Source of the DNA: Streptomyces sp. Tu 3180
Lineage (GTDB): Bacteria > Actinomycetota > Actinomycetes > Streptomycetales > Streptomycetaceae
Length of the DNA stretch: 64,000 bases
Assembly: GCF_009852415.1 (NCBI RefSeq)
Contig: NZ_WOXS01000002.1
Location: 124,001 to 188,000, forward strand
Reading direction: 5' to 3'
Shown here in pieces: positions 34,800-43,481 of the stretch; position 1 is the first letter of the stretch, and every line of letters begins with the position of its first letter. A model generated the notes under the pieces. It saw only the letters and a list, made by a program, of their open reading frames with translations. It made no database searches and was not told the origin of the DNA. Position numbers and translations under genes: made by a program.

Positions 34800-34926
34800 C
34801 GAGTAGATGGCCTTTGACCTGTTGGCATGCCATGTCGTTTGAGAACGTTGCCCCGCTGCAATCTCAAACCACATGGCTTTCGCGGAAGACTTGGTGGTGA
34901 GGGTGTCACCCTAGCCGTCCTGCTCC

Positions 34927-35373
34927 TCAGCCAGGCTGCCCGTAGTCGCCCGGAGACGGTGCCGTGGTTGGTGGTGGCGCTTCCTCAGGCAGCAGGCTCC
35001 AGCCGAGGTGCGCCGTGAGGAATGTGGCGATCTCGTCCGCATCGGTGGACTCCGCGGGCAGGTCATCCGGCCGGGGCTGATAGAGCCCAATCAATTCGTC
35101 CCGCAGTTGAGCGTCCAGGATCGGTGCTTGGTAGCAGTCGATGGTCCCCCGACAGAACAGCCAGTCGAAGATTCGGACAGCAGGGCAGCGGCCAGACTGG
35201 GGTACTTCTGCCAGATGCCTGTCCTGCCAGGAGCCGACGTAGGCGTAGTCCGCTTGGTTCAACGCTCTGTCGAGGGTCGGAGTGGGGAGATCCTTCAGGT
35301 TCCAGTAGATGCGGGCTTCGGCTTCAGGTAGGGGTTCCGGGACTGCGGCAAGCCAGAGGCGATATTCGAACAC
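34927..35373 (-). CDS. Hypothetical protein
   Basis: 148 aa from GTG 35373. Soluble, acidic, tryptophan-rich: EYRLWLAAVPEPLPEAEARI, YWNLKDLPTPTLDRAL, FDWLFCRGTIDCYQAP, with a Pro-rich tail. No domain recognised. Codon bias is gene-like throughout. It stands alone between the conjugation remnant and the TniQ-like gene. Confidence 0.6.
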   Translation of the reverse strand: MFEYRLWLAAVPEPLPEAEARIYWNLKDLPTPTLDRALNQADYAYVGSWQDRHLAEVPQSGRCPAVRIFDWLFCRGTIDCYQAPILDAQLRDELIGLYQPRPDDLPAESTDADEIATFLTAHLGWSLLPEEAPPPTTAPSPGDYGQPG

Positions 35374-35416
35374 CGAAGCAGCTTGACAGACCGTTTCCCT
35401 GAGCTGGCGAGGCCAG

Positions 35417-36154
35417 TCAGAGGACCCGTCGGCCAGTCCTTTGGCCTGCTGCCTCCGGGAAGTCTCGTTCGCGGTGAATGCAGAAGCGTCGGTAGAGGGG
35501 GTCCTGGGTTCCGAGGGTGGTGTGCATCCGCGCGAATCGTCGGCTCAGCTCGGCGGTCGTCGCCAGGTAGAGCTCTTTGGGGGCGAGGGCGGTTGTGGGC
35601 GGGCCGAGGATCAGGTGCGTCAGCGCCACGATCTCGGGGAACGTCGCGAGGCGGCTTCGGTCCTCAGCTGAGATCTTCTTGCTGACAGCGAGTGCTTCGA
35701 CCCGGTCGAGACGATCGGTCCACTCCTTCCCGAGGTCGATCGGCATTCCGGAGGCGGACCACTCCTCGACGATGGTCCGTGCCAGGTCGAGGGCTTGTTT
35801 GATCTGCCGGTGACGGCGGGCGAGTTGGTCGAGTCGTTGCTGGGCTTTGAGGACTTCCGGCAAAACGTCGAGCGGGACGTCGTGCGTGGAGCGGGTCCAG
35901 AACTGATGTCGTGGGCGGAGGTGGACGTGGGCGGGCGAGAGGGTGATGACCACGGAAGCGGTGGGACTGCGGCGGGCCGCGCAGCAGCGGCAGGGGCGGC
36001 TGATCAGCTGTTCTGTTCGCTGCCCGGGACCGCCGGGGTTGAGGAAGTCTGCGAGCGCGGGCAGTGCCCGTGCGAGCTGGGGTGTTGGGCGCCCGGTGAG
36101 TGTTGCCAGACGGCCGGGTGAGTGGGGGTCCGGCCTCGGGACTGGTAGGCCCAC
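35417..36154 (-). CDS. TniQ-like protein, N-terminally shortened
   Basis: 245 aa from GTG 36154. The first 80 residues resemble the second half of TniQ: RLATLTGRPTPQLARALPAL, then a CRCCAARR zinc-knuckle half-motif and HVHLRPRHQFWTRS, where TniQ proteins have their CxxC...C..H zinc site. The rest is a helical domain with RLDQLARRHRQIKQALDLA. TniQ proteins help target Tn7/Tn5053-like transposons and occur on Streptomyces plasmids. No TnsA/B/C or TniA/B gene accompanies it, and the usual N-terminal zinc-binding start is missing. Confidence 0.5.
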   Translation of the reverse strand: MGLPVPRPDPHSPGRLATLTGRPTPQLARALPALADFLNPGGPGQRTEQLISRPCRCCAARRSPTASVVITLSPAHVHLRPRHQFWTRSTHDVPLDVLPEVLKAQQRLDQLARRHRQIKQALDLARTIVEEWSASGMPIDLGKEWTDRLDRVEALAVSKKISAEDRSRLATFPEIVALTHLILGPPTTALAPKELYLATTAELSRRFARMHTTLGTQDPLYRRFCIHRERDFPEAAGQRTGRRVL

Positions 36155-36221
36155 ATGTTCAAGAGTCGCGCATTCGCCGTAGCCGTAGACCGATCGTCAC
36201 CCTGTGTCGGTGCCCTGCGGC

Positions 36222-36623
36222 ATGATGACCGGCGTGAACACCGAGATAGTGATAGACGTCTGGCAGCGGCTTCTCGCCGACCCTCGCAAGTCGTGGGTGC
36301 TGTTTGAGCATGGCACTTGTGTCGTGCTGACCGCTCCGGAAGGGGAGCTTGCTGAACAGGCAACCGACCTCCTGAAGAAGTTCGGCCCGGCGCATGCCGG
36401 ATCTTCGGCAGGAGACTTTGGGGTGATCGACCTCAAGGACGTCGAGGGATGGGTCGTCACCGGGCATCACAACGACGTCCTTACCTATGTCGGCCCCGAT
36501 GAGCCTCAGGACCAGTCGCAGATCGCTGTGGGGCTGTTCGGACGTTCCAAGCGCCACCGGGACGGCACCGAGCTTCACGTCGTCCATGTTGAGGACAAAC
36601 GCGGCTCAGCGGACCCAGCGTAA
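36222..36623 (+). CDS. Hypothetical protein
   Basis: About 133 aa; start among ATG 36222, ATG 36225 or GTG 36234. A compact alpha/beta protein: IVIDVWQRLLADPRKSWVLF, TCVVLTAPEGELAEQATDLL, GDFGVIDLKDVEGWVVTGH, VLTYVGPDE. No transmembrane helix or known motif. Its size and isolated position are reminiscent of immunity-type proteins, but there is no toxin gene beside it. Confidence 0.65.
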   Translation: MMTGVNTEIVIDVWQRLLADPRKSWVLFEHGTCVVLTAPEGELAEQATDLLKKFGPAHAGSSAGDFGVIDLKDVEGWVVTGHHNDVLTYVGPDEPQDQSQIAVGLFGRSKRHRDGTELHVVHVEDKRGSADPA

Positions 36624-36633
36624 GTACCGCGCT

Positions 36634-38100
36634 TCATCGCTGGTGGTCGCCGGGGGCGTATCGGCTCCATGTTCCTCCGGCTTCGGTGACCAAGCGAGTG
36701 GCTGTCTTGTCGTGGTAACCGAGCGCCTTCGCGATGACGGGAACCGGGGCCTGGAGGACGAGCTGCCGAATGGCTGAGGTCCTGCCGCGCTGCGGCGGGA
36801 CGCCGATCTCACGCAGATGAACCTGGAGGCTGACCGGATTCATCGGCTGTCCGGGCTGACGGCCAGGGAAGAGCCACTGCGAGCTCCTGCTGCTGGCATA
36901 GGGCGGGTGCTGACGGGACTGGATGTAGGGCCGCATCAGAACGGCGACGGGCTCCGGCAGCGGGGACGGCGGGTCGCCCAACTGGACGGTGACGGTCGTC
37001 TCGTCGTCGGTGACGTCGTCGATGGTGAGGCGAACGATGCGGCTGACGGGTTGCGCGTAGAGGAGAACGAGGGCGGCGGCGACCCTGGCCCGCATTGGCA
37101 GGGAGTCGTCGTTGAGGACCCGGCGGAGCATCGCGAGCCGGCGGTGCTGGTGCAGCGGTTCCGGGTCCTGGGTGATGACGGCGGGCGGCAGCGCGAGGCG
37201 GGGCATCCGGCCGGTCTTCATGCACCACCGCAGGAATGACTGGGACGGACGGCGGGTGGCCAGGCTCTCGGTGTGCCAGGCGTCGATGTCGGCCTGCTGG
37301 CACTGTCCGATGGCGCGTCCTCGGTCGGCGAGCCATGCGAGGAAGGCACCGGCCTGGGTGACCTCCTGCTTGGTGTGGTTGGTCTGGGAGCGTCCCAGCG
37401 GTCCCTTCTCCGCCTTGGCCCGCAGGCGCCTCATCTGGTGCCACGTGGCGAAGTGCCGGAGAAGCTGACGGTGTTCGGGCTCCTCGATGACGGCGAGCCG
37501 TTCGGTCAGCCACCGCTGGTAGAGGATGAGCTGCCGGTCAACTCGCGGGAGGACGCCGCTGTCCATCAGCAGGTCACGCAGGTGAGCGACAGTCCGCCAG
37601 GGGGTTTCCTGGTGCAGCCCCTCGTGGGTGAGCGGGATGCTGCCGGTGGCCAGGCCCTGGAGGAGACGGACGACGTTGGGGTTGCGAAGCCAGATCAGTC
37701 GGCTCTTGGGCCTGCCCATATCCAGCAGGATCTTGACCAGAGGCAGGAAATCCGGGGCGACACGACCAGTGCCGTCGTCGAGGAGGCGGACGAGCGTGTC
37801 GGCGAGGGTGCAGCGTTCGCAGAGACGTCCGCCGAGCAGGAGTCCCTCGAAGCCGCAGCGATCACAGAAGAAGTCTCGGGCGATGCCCGCGCAGTCCCGG
37901 CAGATCGGTGTGCCACCGGTGTCTCGCCCCGGCAGCAGCCGATCGGTGTCGCAACAGGGGCAGAGGCCGCGGACTCGCATCGCCCGCTCGTAGCAGGTCC
38001 GGCAGATCGGTCCGTCTGACCACTCGGCGGACTTCGAGGCCCGACGGCCGCAGCATGCGCAGTCGCGGATCATCCACCGCTCGTACTCCTCCGGACTCAC
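36634..38100 (-). CDS. Zinc-ribbon protein with degenerate tyrosine-recombinase domain
   Basis: 488 aa. The first 115 residues contain six CxxC-type knuckles (CACCGRR, ICRTCYE, LCPCCDT, ICRDCAG, FFCDRCGF, LCERCT), enough for three zinc sites. A SAM-like helical part follows (QAGAFLAWLADRGRAIGQ), then a C-terminal fold like a tyrosine recombinase: LLYAQPVSRIVRLTIDDV, RTSAIRQLVLQAPV, KALGYHDKTATRLV. The conserved first Arg is shifted and no active-site Tyr is present where expected, so it is probably a non-catalytic partner. It starts 21 bp after the HTH gene stop, the third gene of the operon. Confidence 0.75.
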   Translation of the reverse strand: MSPEEYERWMIRDCACCGRRASKSAEWSDGPICRTCYERAMRVRGLCPCCDTDRLLPGRDTGGTPICRDCAGIARDFFCDRCGFEGLLLGGRLCERCTLADTLVRLLDDGTGRVAPDFLPLVKILLDMGRPKSRLIWLRNPNVVRLLQGLATGSIPLTHEGLHQETPWRTVAHLRDLLMDSGVLPRVDRQLILYQRWLTERLAVIEEPEHRQLLRHFATWHQMRRLRAKAEKGPLGRSQTNHTKQEVTQAGAFLAWLADRGRAIGQCQQADIDAWHTESLATRRPSQSFLRWCMKTGRMPRLALPPAVITQDPEPLHQHRRLAMLRRVLNDDSLPMRARVAAALVLLYAQPVSRIVRLTIDDVTDDETTVTVQLGDPPSPLPEPVAVLMRPYIQSRQHPPYASSRSSQWLFPGRQPGQPMNPVSLQVHLREIGVPPQRGRTSAIRQLVLQAPVPVIAKALGYHDKTATRLVTEAGGTWSRYAPGDHQR

Positions 38101-38121
38101 CGCTCACCCCTCGGGCGTCAG

Positions 38122-38430
38122 TCAAACCCTTGTGGGGCGCCGGGCGGCTAGGTTGATCGGATCTTCTTCGTCGGCGGCTCGGCGGGCCGGGAGGTTCTGG
38201 GCCGAGGTGGTGATCAGGTCGGTGGGCGTGCAGCCGAGGACGTCGCAGAGGGCGGCCAGTACCGGCAGGGACAGCCGTTCCGGGGTGCCGGAGACCAGGC
38301 GGTGAACCTGGGAGGAGGACAGGGTGATGCCGCGTTCGGCCAGGTGCGGCATGAGCTCGCCGACGGTGAACATGCCGCGGGCGGCCATCAGCTCGCGCAG
38401 GCGCCACCGGTAGCTGATCTGGCGTGGCAT
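38122..38430 (-). CDS. XRE/Cro-C1-type HTH regulator
   Basis: 102 aa from ATG 38430. The start codon shares its A with the TGA stop of the upstream recombinase (TGATG), so translation is coupled. The HTH is clear: WRLRELMAARGMFTVGELMP, HLAERGITLSSSQVHRLVSG, followed by LPVLAALCDVLGCTPTDLI. It is the likely binder of the TCGCATC-N-GATGCGA palindromes upstream of the operon, acting as autorepressor or as directionality factor for the recombinases. Confidence 0.88.
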   Translation of the reverse strand: MPRQISYRWRLRELMAARGMFTVGELMPHLAERGITLSSSQVHRLVSGTPERLSLPVLAALCDVLGCTPTDLITTSAQNLPARRAADEEDPINLAARRPTRV

Positions 38431-39548
38431 CAGGAGGTCCTTCCCGGCCGCAGAGCGGCCTCGATGGTGGCGTCCAGGACGCGTCGGAGGGAGCGGGTGC
38501 GGAAGTCGGAGGAGACGCACGTGCAGATCGCCGTGGTGGATGCGTGGTCGTGGCCGACCTGCTGCTGGACGAACAGCGGGTCGTGGCCGTCCTCGATCAG
38601 ATGCGTGATGTAGGACCTGCGTAGCGAGTGGAACTCCAGCGCGGGGTCCAGGCCAACGGCGTCCCGGTAGGCGGCGAAGCGGGAGTCCAGCCGCTTGACC
38701 CCGATTCGCGGGCCTCGCTCGGACGGCCAGAGGGCCCGGCTTGGCGGATGCCGCATCCCGGGCCGCACCTCGCTGATCCATTCCTCGATCGTGCCGGGTG
38801 TCCAGTGCCAGACGGTCAGCAGGCTGCGGCGCTTCGGTGGCGACCCCTTCTTGGCCTTGCCGTAGCGGACCAGCAGGGTGCCGTACTCACCGAACTCCCG
38901 GCCTTCTGGGTTGCGGCCGAAGTCGGTGAGGTCGAGCATCCGGGTCTCGTTGCGTCGCAGGCCGTAGGCGTACGCGACCTTGAACAAGGTGGCGTCCCGG
39001 AAGGCCGGCAGCCAGCCCTTGTGCCCCTTGCCGCGAACACGCAGGACCTCCTCGTCGGCGTGGTCGAAGAACGCTTCCAACTCGGGCCGGGTGAAGGCCC
39101 GTCGTTCCGGCTCGCCCTCGGCTTCGTCGGCGTGCGTCGCAGCGTTCCAGTCGTAGACCACCTGGACTGGGGGGGGACCGAAGTGCCGCAGGCACTCGTC
39201 GCTCCAGCCGTAGGCTGGGTTGGTCAGGAAATCGCAGAACTGGCGCACGGAGCCCTGGTAGTTGCGCAGGGTGGAGCGGACACATCCGTGCACGGCCCGC
39301 AGATCGGCCGACCATTCGTCGACGTGCTGCGGCGTCCACTGCCACGGCATCGCATTGGCATGCCTGGTGAAGGCCCGGACCGTACGTTCCTGGTCATCGA
39401 CGTATCCCGGCGAGAGATTCCGGGCGAGCTGCTGGTTGCGCCAGCCTTTGACCATCGCCTCGAAGACCTGCTCGTCCGGCCGCAGCAACGGCAGACCGTC
39501 GATCAGGTGCAGCCGAGCAGACCCTGGAACGAGACCGTCCCCACCCAT
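38430..39548 (-). CDS. Tyrosine recombinase (site-specific integrase) lacking the catalytic Tyr
   Basis: 372 aa. N-terminal SAM-like core-binding domain (NLSPGYVDDQERTVRAFTRH, STLRNYQGSVRQFCDFL). The catalytic domain has Arg I in AYGLRRNETRML, the beta-hairpin Lys near GKAKKGSPPKR, the H-x-x-R box EFHSLRRSYITHL and the next His in QQVGHDHASTTAI. The nucleophile position, usually Tyr in this segment, reads Cys: the codon at 38525-38523 is TGC (AIC-TCVSSDFRTR). One A-to-G change from TAC would explain it. First gene of a coupled three-gene operon. Confidence 0.88.
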   Translation of the reverse strand: MGGDGLVPGSARLHLIDGLPLLRPDEQVFEAMVKGWRNQQLARNLSPGYVDDQERTVRAFTRHANAMPWQWTPQHVDEWSADLRAVHGCVRSTLRNYQGSVRQFCDFLTNPAYGWSDECLRHFGPPPVQVVYDWNAATHADEAEGEPERRAFTRPELEAFFDHADEEVLRVRGKGHKGWLPAFRDATLFKVAYAYGLRRNETRMLDLTDFGRNPEGREFGEYGTLLVRYGKAKKGSPPKRRSLLTVWHWTPGTIEEWISEVRPGMRHPPSRALWPSERGPRIGVKRLDSRFAAYRDAVGLDPALEFHSLRRSYITHLIEDGHDPLFVQQQVGHDHASTTAICTCVSSDFRTRSLRRVLDATIEAALRPGRTS

Positions 39549-39568
39549 CCGCCATCACTCTCCGCCTA

Positions 39569-39603
39569 TCGCATCTGACGCGAAAATTTCGCATCGGATG
39601 CGA
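39569..39603. promoter_or_regulatory. Two palindromes upstream of the recombinase operon
   Basis: TCGCATCTGACGCGA (39569-39583) and the perfect 7-1-7 palindrome TCGCATCGGATGCGA (39589-39603) are exactly 20 bp apart, two helical turns, and lie 20-55 bp upstream of the recombinase start. A third copy is at 39755. They are probably operators of the HTH protein or recombinase accessory sites. Confidence 0.7.
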
Positions 39604-39754
39604 CTCGGAGGCGTCTTCGCAGTTCAATCGCTCGATGGAGTGAGGCCCGCAGATATCCGCCAGCAAGACCGCTACCGTGGCTCCGAGGTCAGCGCCCCTG
39701 GTGGGACCGCGTCCATGCGGTTCTGAGCCCGCTTCCAGGACGGGTGTCGCCTAT

Positions 39755-39769
39755 TCGCATCCGATGCAA
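39755..39769. promoter_or_regulatory. Third copy of the palindrome
   Basis: TCGCATCCGATGCAA, one mismatch from the 7-1-7 palindrome at 39589-39603. It lies between the recombinase operon and the degraded serine recombinase. Confidence 0.55.
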
Positions 39770-39823
39770 TTAGCGTCGGTAGGAACATCGGTACAGCGGT
39801 TAACGCTAAGCCGGTGATCTTGT

Positions 39824-40850
39824 TCAGTCGGGAACTCCGAGGCCGGTGACACGGTTCTCGTACTCGCGCCGGGCTTTGCGCTGGGCAGGGACGGTAGGGA
39901 CACCCTGGCCGCCGTCGAGCGGTTGGCAACGGGCGAGTAGCTGGCGGTGGACTCCTGGCACGACTGTGATGCGCAGGCTGTAGCCCTGGCCGCGCCGTAC
40001 GGTTACCCCTTGGCGGATGACCACGCTGTCCTGGCTGCCGTACAGCCCGACCCAGCCGCGGTACGTGCGCAGGGCGGGAGCGTCGTCGGTCCATTCGCCG
40101 GTGACGGCCGGGCCGCCCTCTTCGCACTGGAGGACCGCGAGGTACCGGGTGGGCTCCAGCTGGTCCGCCGTACGCGGGGCGGGAACGTCCCTGGCCTTCA
40201 GGGCGGCGAAGTCGGCGTGCGCGGCCTCGACGGCTTCGGGGTACGCCTCGCGTTTGGCGTGTTCGGCGAGCGCCCGGTAGATGCTGGCGACGGAGGGGTT
40301 CTGTCCCTTGCGCTTGCCGGTGGGGATGATCAGGTCGGGCTGGATCTGCTCGACGGACTCGCCGCCCGCGCGGCGGCGGAGCACGGTGTGGAGCATGTCG
40401 GCGGTGATGACCGGGGGTCGGCCGCCGTGCTTGCCCCTGCGGGCCGCGGTGTCGAGCCCCTCCAGCGTCGACTCCCGGATGTTCTCCCGTACGGTCTCCG
40501 CCATCGCCGCGAAGAACGCGAACAGCAGCTTGCCGGGGCCGGTGGGGCCGTAGATGCCGGGCAGGGGCCCGCGAGCATCTCCAGGACCAGGCCGTGGGCG
40601 GTGAGGTGGTCGGCGAGCGCGGTGAGTTCGGCGGCGTCGCGGCCGAGCCGCTTCATCTCGTACACGGTAAAGATGACGCGGCAGTGCGGGGGCGTGGGCC
40701 TTGACCTCCCGCGCCGTACGAGCGCCTCCTCGAACTGGGCCCTCCGCGGACGCGGGTGCTGATCTTCTCGCTGAAGATCTTGTCCCTCGGGATGCCGTGG
40801 CCCGCAAGGCGTCGAGCTGGGAGTCGTCGTCCTGCCCAAGGGCGGAGCAA
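39824..40850 (-). pseudogene. Large-type serine recombinase, multiply frameshifted
   Basis: Pieces of one protein are spread over three frames: LGQDDDSQLDALRA; GIPRDKIFSEKISTRVR; RVIFTVYEMKRLGRDAAELT and HGLVLEMLAG; then LLFAFFAAMAETVRENIRES, EGLDTAARRGKHGGRPPVIT. These are the resolvase catalytic domain minus its first strand and helix E. At least three indels (near 40795, 40735 and 40570) break it. An intact 3' part continues into an unrelated-looking domain (RYLAVLQCEEGGPAVTGEWT, YRGWVGLYGSQDSVVI), suggesting a fusion with a second hypothetical protein. Confidence 0.7.
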
Positions 40851-40859
40851 GGGGCGCGG

Positions 40860-41268
40860 GTGGTGCCGTCTCTTACGCCGGCCTCCGCGCCGGTTCTCGT
40901 GATCGTCACGGACTCATGGCAGGCCGAGCCCTCCACGGTCCGCGCACGCGTGGAACTCGGCCACGGTCAGCGTCGGATGCGCAGGGCTCGGCGGCATGGG
41001 GAAGGGCAGTCCGGCCCCGCGTACCTCGATGATCTTTGGGGTGGGGTCTCGTCGCAGCCGTGTGTCTCGTGGAGGCGGGCCCGGAGAACGTCACTCGATG
41101 TGGGTCGTTGCCCTACCTGCCGGCCAGGGCTGCTGATACTCGATGAGTCGGCCTGCCGGGTCGTGTCGGCGGTTGGGTGCGAACAACGACTTTATTCAAG
41201 AAGCAGCGCCGGGCATGCGGCCCGAAGAAGGGAGTGTCTTGTCGCATACTCGGCGCTGACCGGCAGAG
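40860..41268. other. Intergenic region with a short relic
   Basis: No intact gene. A minus-strand stretch at about 40915-41040 (IIEVRGAGLPFPMPPSPAHP, LTVAEFHACADRGGLGLP, stop) looks like the tail of a small protein. Nothing else recognised. Confidence 0.4.
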
Positions 41269-41739
41269 TTACGCCGTCGTGGCTGCTGCCTCGGTGGCTT
41301 CGACTGCGGACTTGAAGTCAGGGTGGACCCCGATTTGATCAAGCCACACGCTCATCGAGTTGTAGCAATTGAACCTTTCGATCTTTCCGTCACGGAGGTA
41401 CCAGAGGTCCGCCGCCGGCACGTCGATCCGGTTCCCGGTCGGTGGGATCTCGCCGACCGGAGTCGGAAACCCTCCGAGATGCGTGCCCTGGATTCGCAAC
41501 TCGACGGCGACGACATCACCGAACGCATGTACCTCGAGCAGCTCACGGTGTACATCGGGGAACGAGCGGGCGAGGCCCGCGATCACCTGAGGAATCTGCT
41601 CTCCGCGGAAACTCTGCGAGGTCGACATGTCGTTGAACGACCCGTCCTCGGTGAACAAGGACAGGAAACCGTCACCGTCGAGAACGTTCCCTTCCGCGAG
41701 CCGGTAAGCCTCGCGGATTCTCTTTTCGTTACTTTCCAT
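41269..41739 (-). CDS. NTF2/SnoaL-like protein
   Basis: 156 aa from ATG 41739 with AAAGGAGAA upstream. SnoaL-like fold: KRIREAYRLAEGNVLDGDGF with LSLFTEDGSFND, FRGEQIPQVIAGLARSFPDV, ELRIQGTHLGGFPTPVGEIP, DLWYLRDGKIERFNCYNS. Such proteins are small-molecule cyclases, isomerases or binding proteins. It is divergent from the Rrf2 regulator with two perfect palindromes between them, so it is very probably the regulated gene. Confidence 0.85.
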   Translation of the reverse strand: MESNEKRIREAYRLAEGNVLDGDGFLSLFTEDGSFNDMSTSQSFRGEQIPQVIAGLARSFPDVHRELLEVHAFGDVVAVELRIQGTHLGGFPTPVGEIPPTGNRIDVPAADLWYLRDGKIERFNCYNSMSVWLDQIGVHPDFKSAVEATEAAATTA

Positions 41740-41807
41740 TCCTGTTCTCCTTTGAGTTCGCAACACGCTCACGATCCGCGCTTGTCCTTGATTGACCCTT
41801 CCCGGCT

Positions 41808-41872
41808 GTCGTAACAATAACCGTTACGACAGATTGTCGCAACCTTCACTGTTGCGACTGCGCTGTCGTAAC
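41808..41872. promoter_or_regulatory. Tandem Rrf2 operator palindromes
   Basis: GTCGTAAC-N7-GTTACGAC (41808-41830) and GTCGCAAC-N7-GTTGCGAC (41836-41858) are two perfect 8-7-8 palindromes with centres 28 bp apart; a further half-site GTCGTAAC is at 41865-41872. They occupy the divergent promoter region of the NTF2-like and Rrf2 genes. Confidence 0.85.
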
Positions 41873-41901
41873 ATGGAGCGTTGCGGCCGGGAGGAGGGAT
41901 C

Positions 41902-42345
41902 ATGAGCGCCAACAGCAGGCTGACCATCGCCGCCCACGCGCTGGCCTGGATCGGCCTCTACCAGCGCCAGGGCCACGAGGTCGCCACCTCCGAGCAGATC
42001 GCGACCAGTGCGAACACCAACCCCGTGGTGATCAGACGGCTGCTCGGCGAGCTGCGCAGGGCCGGACTCGTGGAGTCCCGGCGGGGCGTGGGCGCGGGCT
42101 GGTCGCTGGCGCGCGAGCTGGGGTCGATCACCCTGCTCGACGTGTACGAGGCAGTGGAACCCGGCCCGCTGTTCGCGATGCACCGCACCACCCCGGACCA
42201 GGGATGCGTGGTGGGTCACGGCATCCAGCCGGCAATGCGGGGCATCTACCAGGACATCGAGGAGACCCTGAGACACGAACTGGCCCGCGTCACGCTCGAG
42301 AAGGTACTCAGGGACGTACTCGCGGCACCTCGCCAGCCTCTCTGA
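41902..42345 (+). CDS. Rrf2-family transcriptional regulator
   Basis: 147 aa from ATG 41902, preceded by GGGAGGAGGG. Winged HTH: LTIAAHALAWIGLYQRQGHE, TSEQIATSANTNPVVIRRLL, GELRRAGLVESRRGVGAGWS, followed by ITLLDVYEAVEPGPLFAMHR. Only one Cys is present (QGCVVG), so it does not hold an Fe-S cluster of the IscR type; single-cysteine redox or ligand sensing is possible. It very probably binds the tandem palindromes and represses itself and the divergent NTF2-like gene. Confidence 0.9.
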   Translation: MSANSRLTIAAHALAWIGLYQRQGHEVATSEQIATSANTNPVVIRRLLGELRRAGLVESRRGVGAGWSLARELGSITLLDVYEAVEPGPLFAMHRTTPDQGCVVGHGIQPAMRGIYQDIEETLRHELARVTLEKVLRDVLAAPRQPL

Positions 42346-42462
42346 TCAGATGGGCGACCCCGTGCGAACCGTAGGGTTCGGCGTGGGTTCTGCCCACCGG
42401 GGCGGAGTGACGTGAGCGTGGAGATGGAATCCCGCGCCGAACGCGTTGGATCCGCCGCCGGA

Positions 42463-42626
42463 ACAGACGGCGGGCGCAGGCCGAGCTCACCGCGGACCAG
42501 GCCGTGCTCGTCCAGCGGCTCTACGACGACGAGCGGGAGAAGACCGTCCAGCAGATCCCCGACAGATTCGGCGTGCCCCGTTTCACGGTGCACGGGCACC
42601 TCGACAAGCCCAGACCGTCCCCCCTC
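42463..42626 (+). pseudogene. Serine resolvase C-terminal HTH fragment
   Basis: AELTADQAVLVQRLYDDERE, then TVQQIPDRFGVPRFTVHGHL is the DNA-binding tail of a resolvase/invertase. The catalytic domain is absent. Confidence 0.6.
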
Positions 42627-42701
42627 AGGCCCAGAAGACTGCAACCGCCCACCCAGCCGGACAGCCGGACAGCCGGACAGACCATCAGCTGCCGCACTTC
42701 C

Positions 42702-43385
42702 TCAGGCCCCGGGTTCCTCCGGTGACGTCGGCGGCTCGGCCGGCGTCGGCATGGGCGGCCGGAGGAGGACGGCACGGGCCGCGGAGGGGGCGAACAGGCT
42801 GGTGACGGGTGCGCAGGGGCCCAGTACGGAGCGGAAGGCGGTCCCCACCACCGGGTCACCGGGGTAGCGCTCCAGGACGCGCCGCAGGTACCAGCCGGCG
42901 ACGCGGTCCGCCGGCCCGGAGGCCAGGGCACTGCCCACCGCGCCCGGCATCGAGCGGTCCGACCCGGCGGAGATGCCCCATGCCTGCCGGGACGCCGCGA
43001 GGAGCGCTTTCTGCACGCGCCGCGTCGTGGGGATCCGGCGCGGATCGGACATGGTCTCACGCAGGACGACCGCGCTCATCGCGGCGACAGCCATGCCCTG
43101 CCCGTAGATCGGGTTGAACGTGCACAGGGCGTCGCCGGTGGCAAGGAATCCCGCCGGGCAGCGGCCGAGCAGGTCGTAGCGGCGGCGGATGTTCGCGGTC
43201 CGCCGGTAGCCGAACGCCGACGAGAGGGGCTCGGCCTCGTCCAGCCACCGATGCAGGAGCGGATGCGGCAGCCTCTTCCTGACGTACGTCACGAACCCGT
43301 CGTCGTCCGTGGGCGGTTCGTCATCGCGCAGCCCCGACACGGTGACCAGACGGGTGCCGCCCTCGGCGTCGCCTTCTGCGGCGTC
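42702..43385 (-). pseudogene. FAD-dependent oxidoreductase, N-terminally truncated
   Basis: C-terminal 225 residues of an FAD monooxygenase/halogenase-like enzyme: DDGFVTYVRKRLPHPLLHRW, RYDLLGRCPAGFLATGDALC and TFNPIYGQGMAVAAMSAVVL, the flavin-binding GD motif region. The Rossmann dinucleotide-binding N-terminus is missing. At about 43385 the frame is fused to a zinc-ribbon relic, so it cannot bind FAD. Confidence 0.75.
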
Positions 43386-43468
43386 AGCCCGCCATTGCGC
43401 TCCTGCAACCACATCGCCGCGACCTGCGGATACGCCTCGGCCAGCGACACACCTAACGAACGCGCCAC
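43386..43468 (-). pseudogene. DUF4379 zinc-ribbon fragment
   Basis: SLAEAYPQVAAMWLQERNGG with LTPQ is the start of the probable zinc-ribbon repeat DUF4379 common in Streptomyces plasmid proteins. The cysteine half is cut away at the junction with the oxidoreductase relic. Confidence 0.5.
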
Positions 43469-43481
43469 AGCGCCCTTTCGG

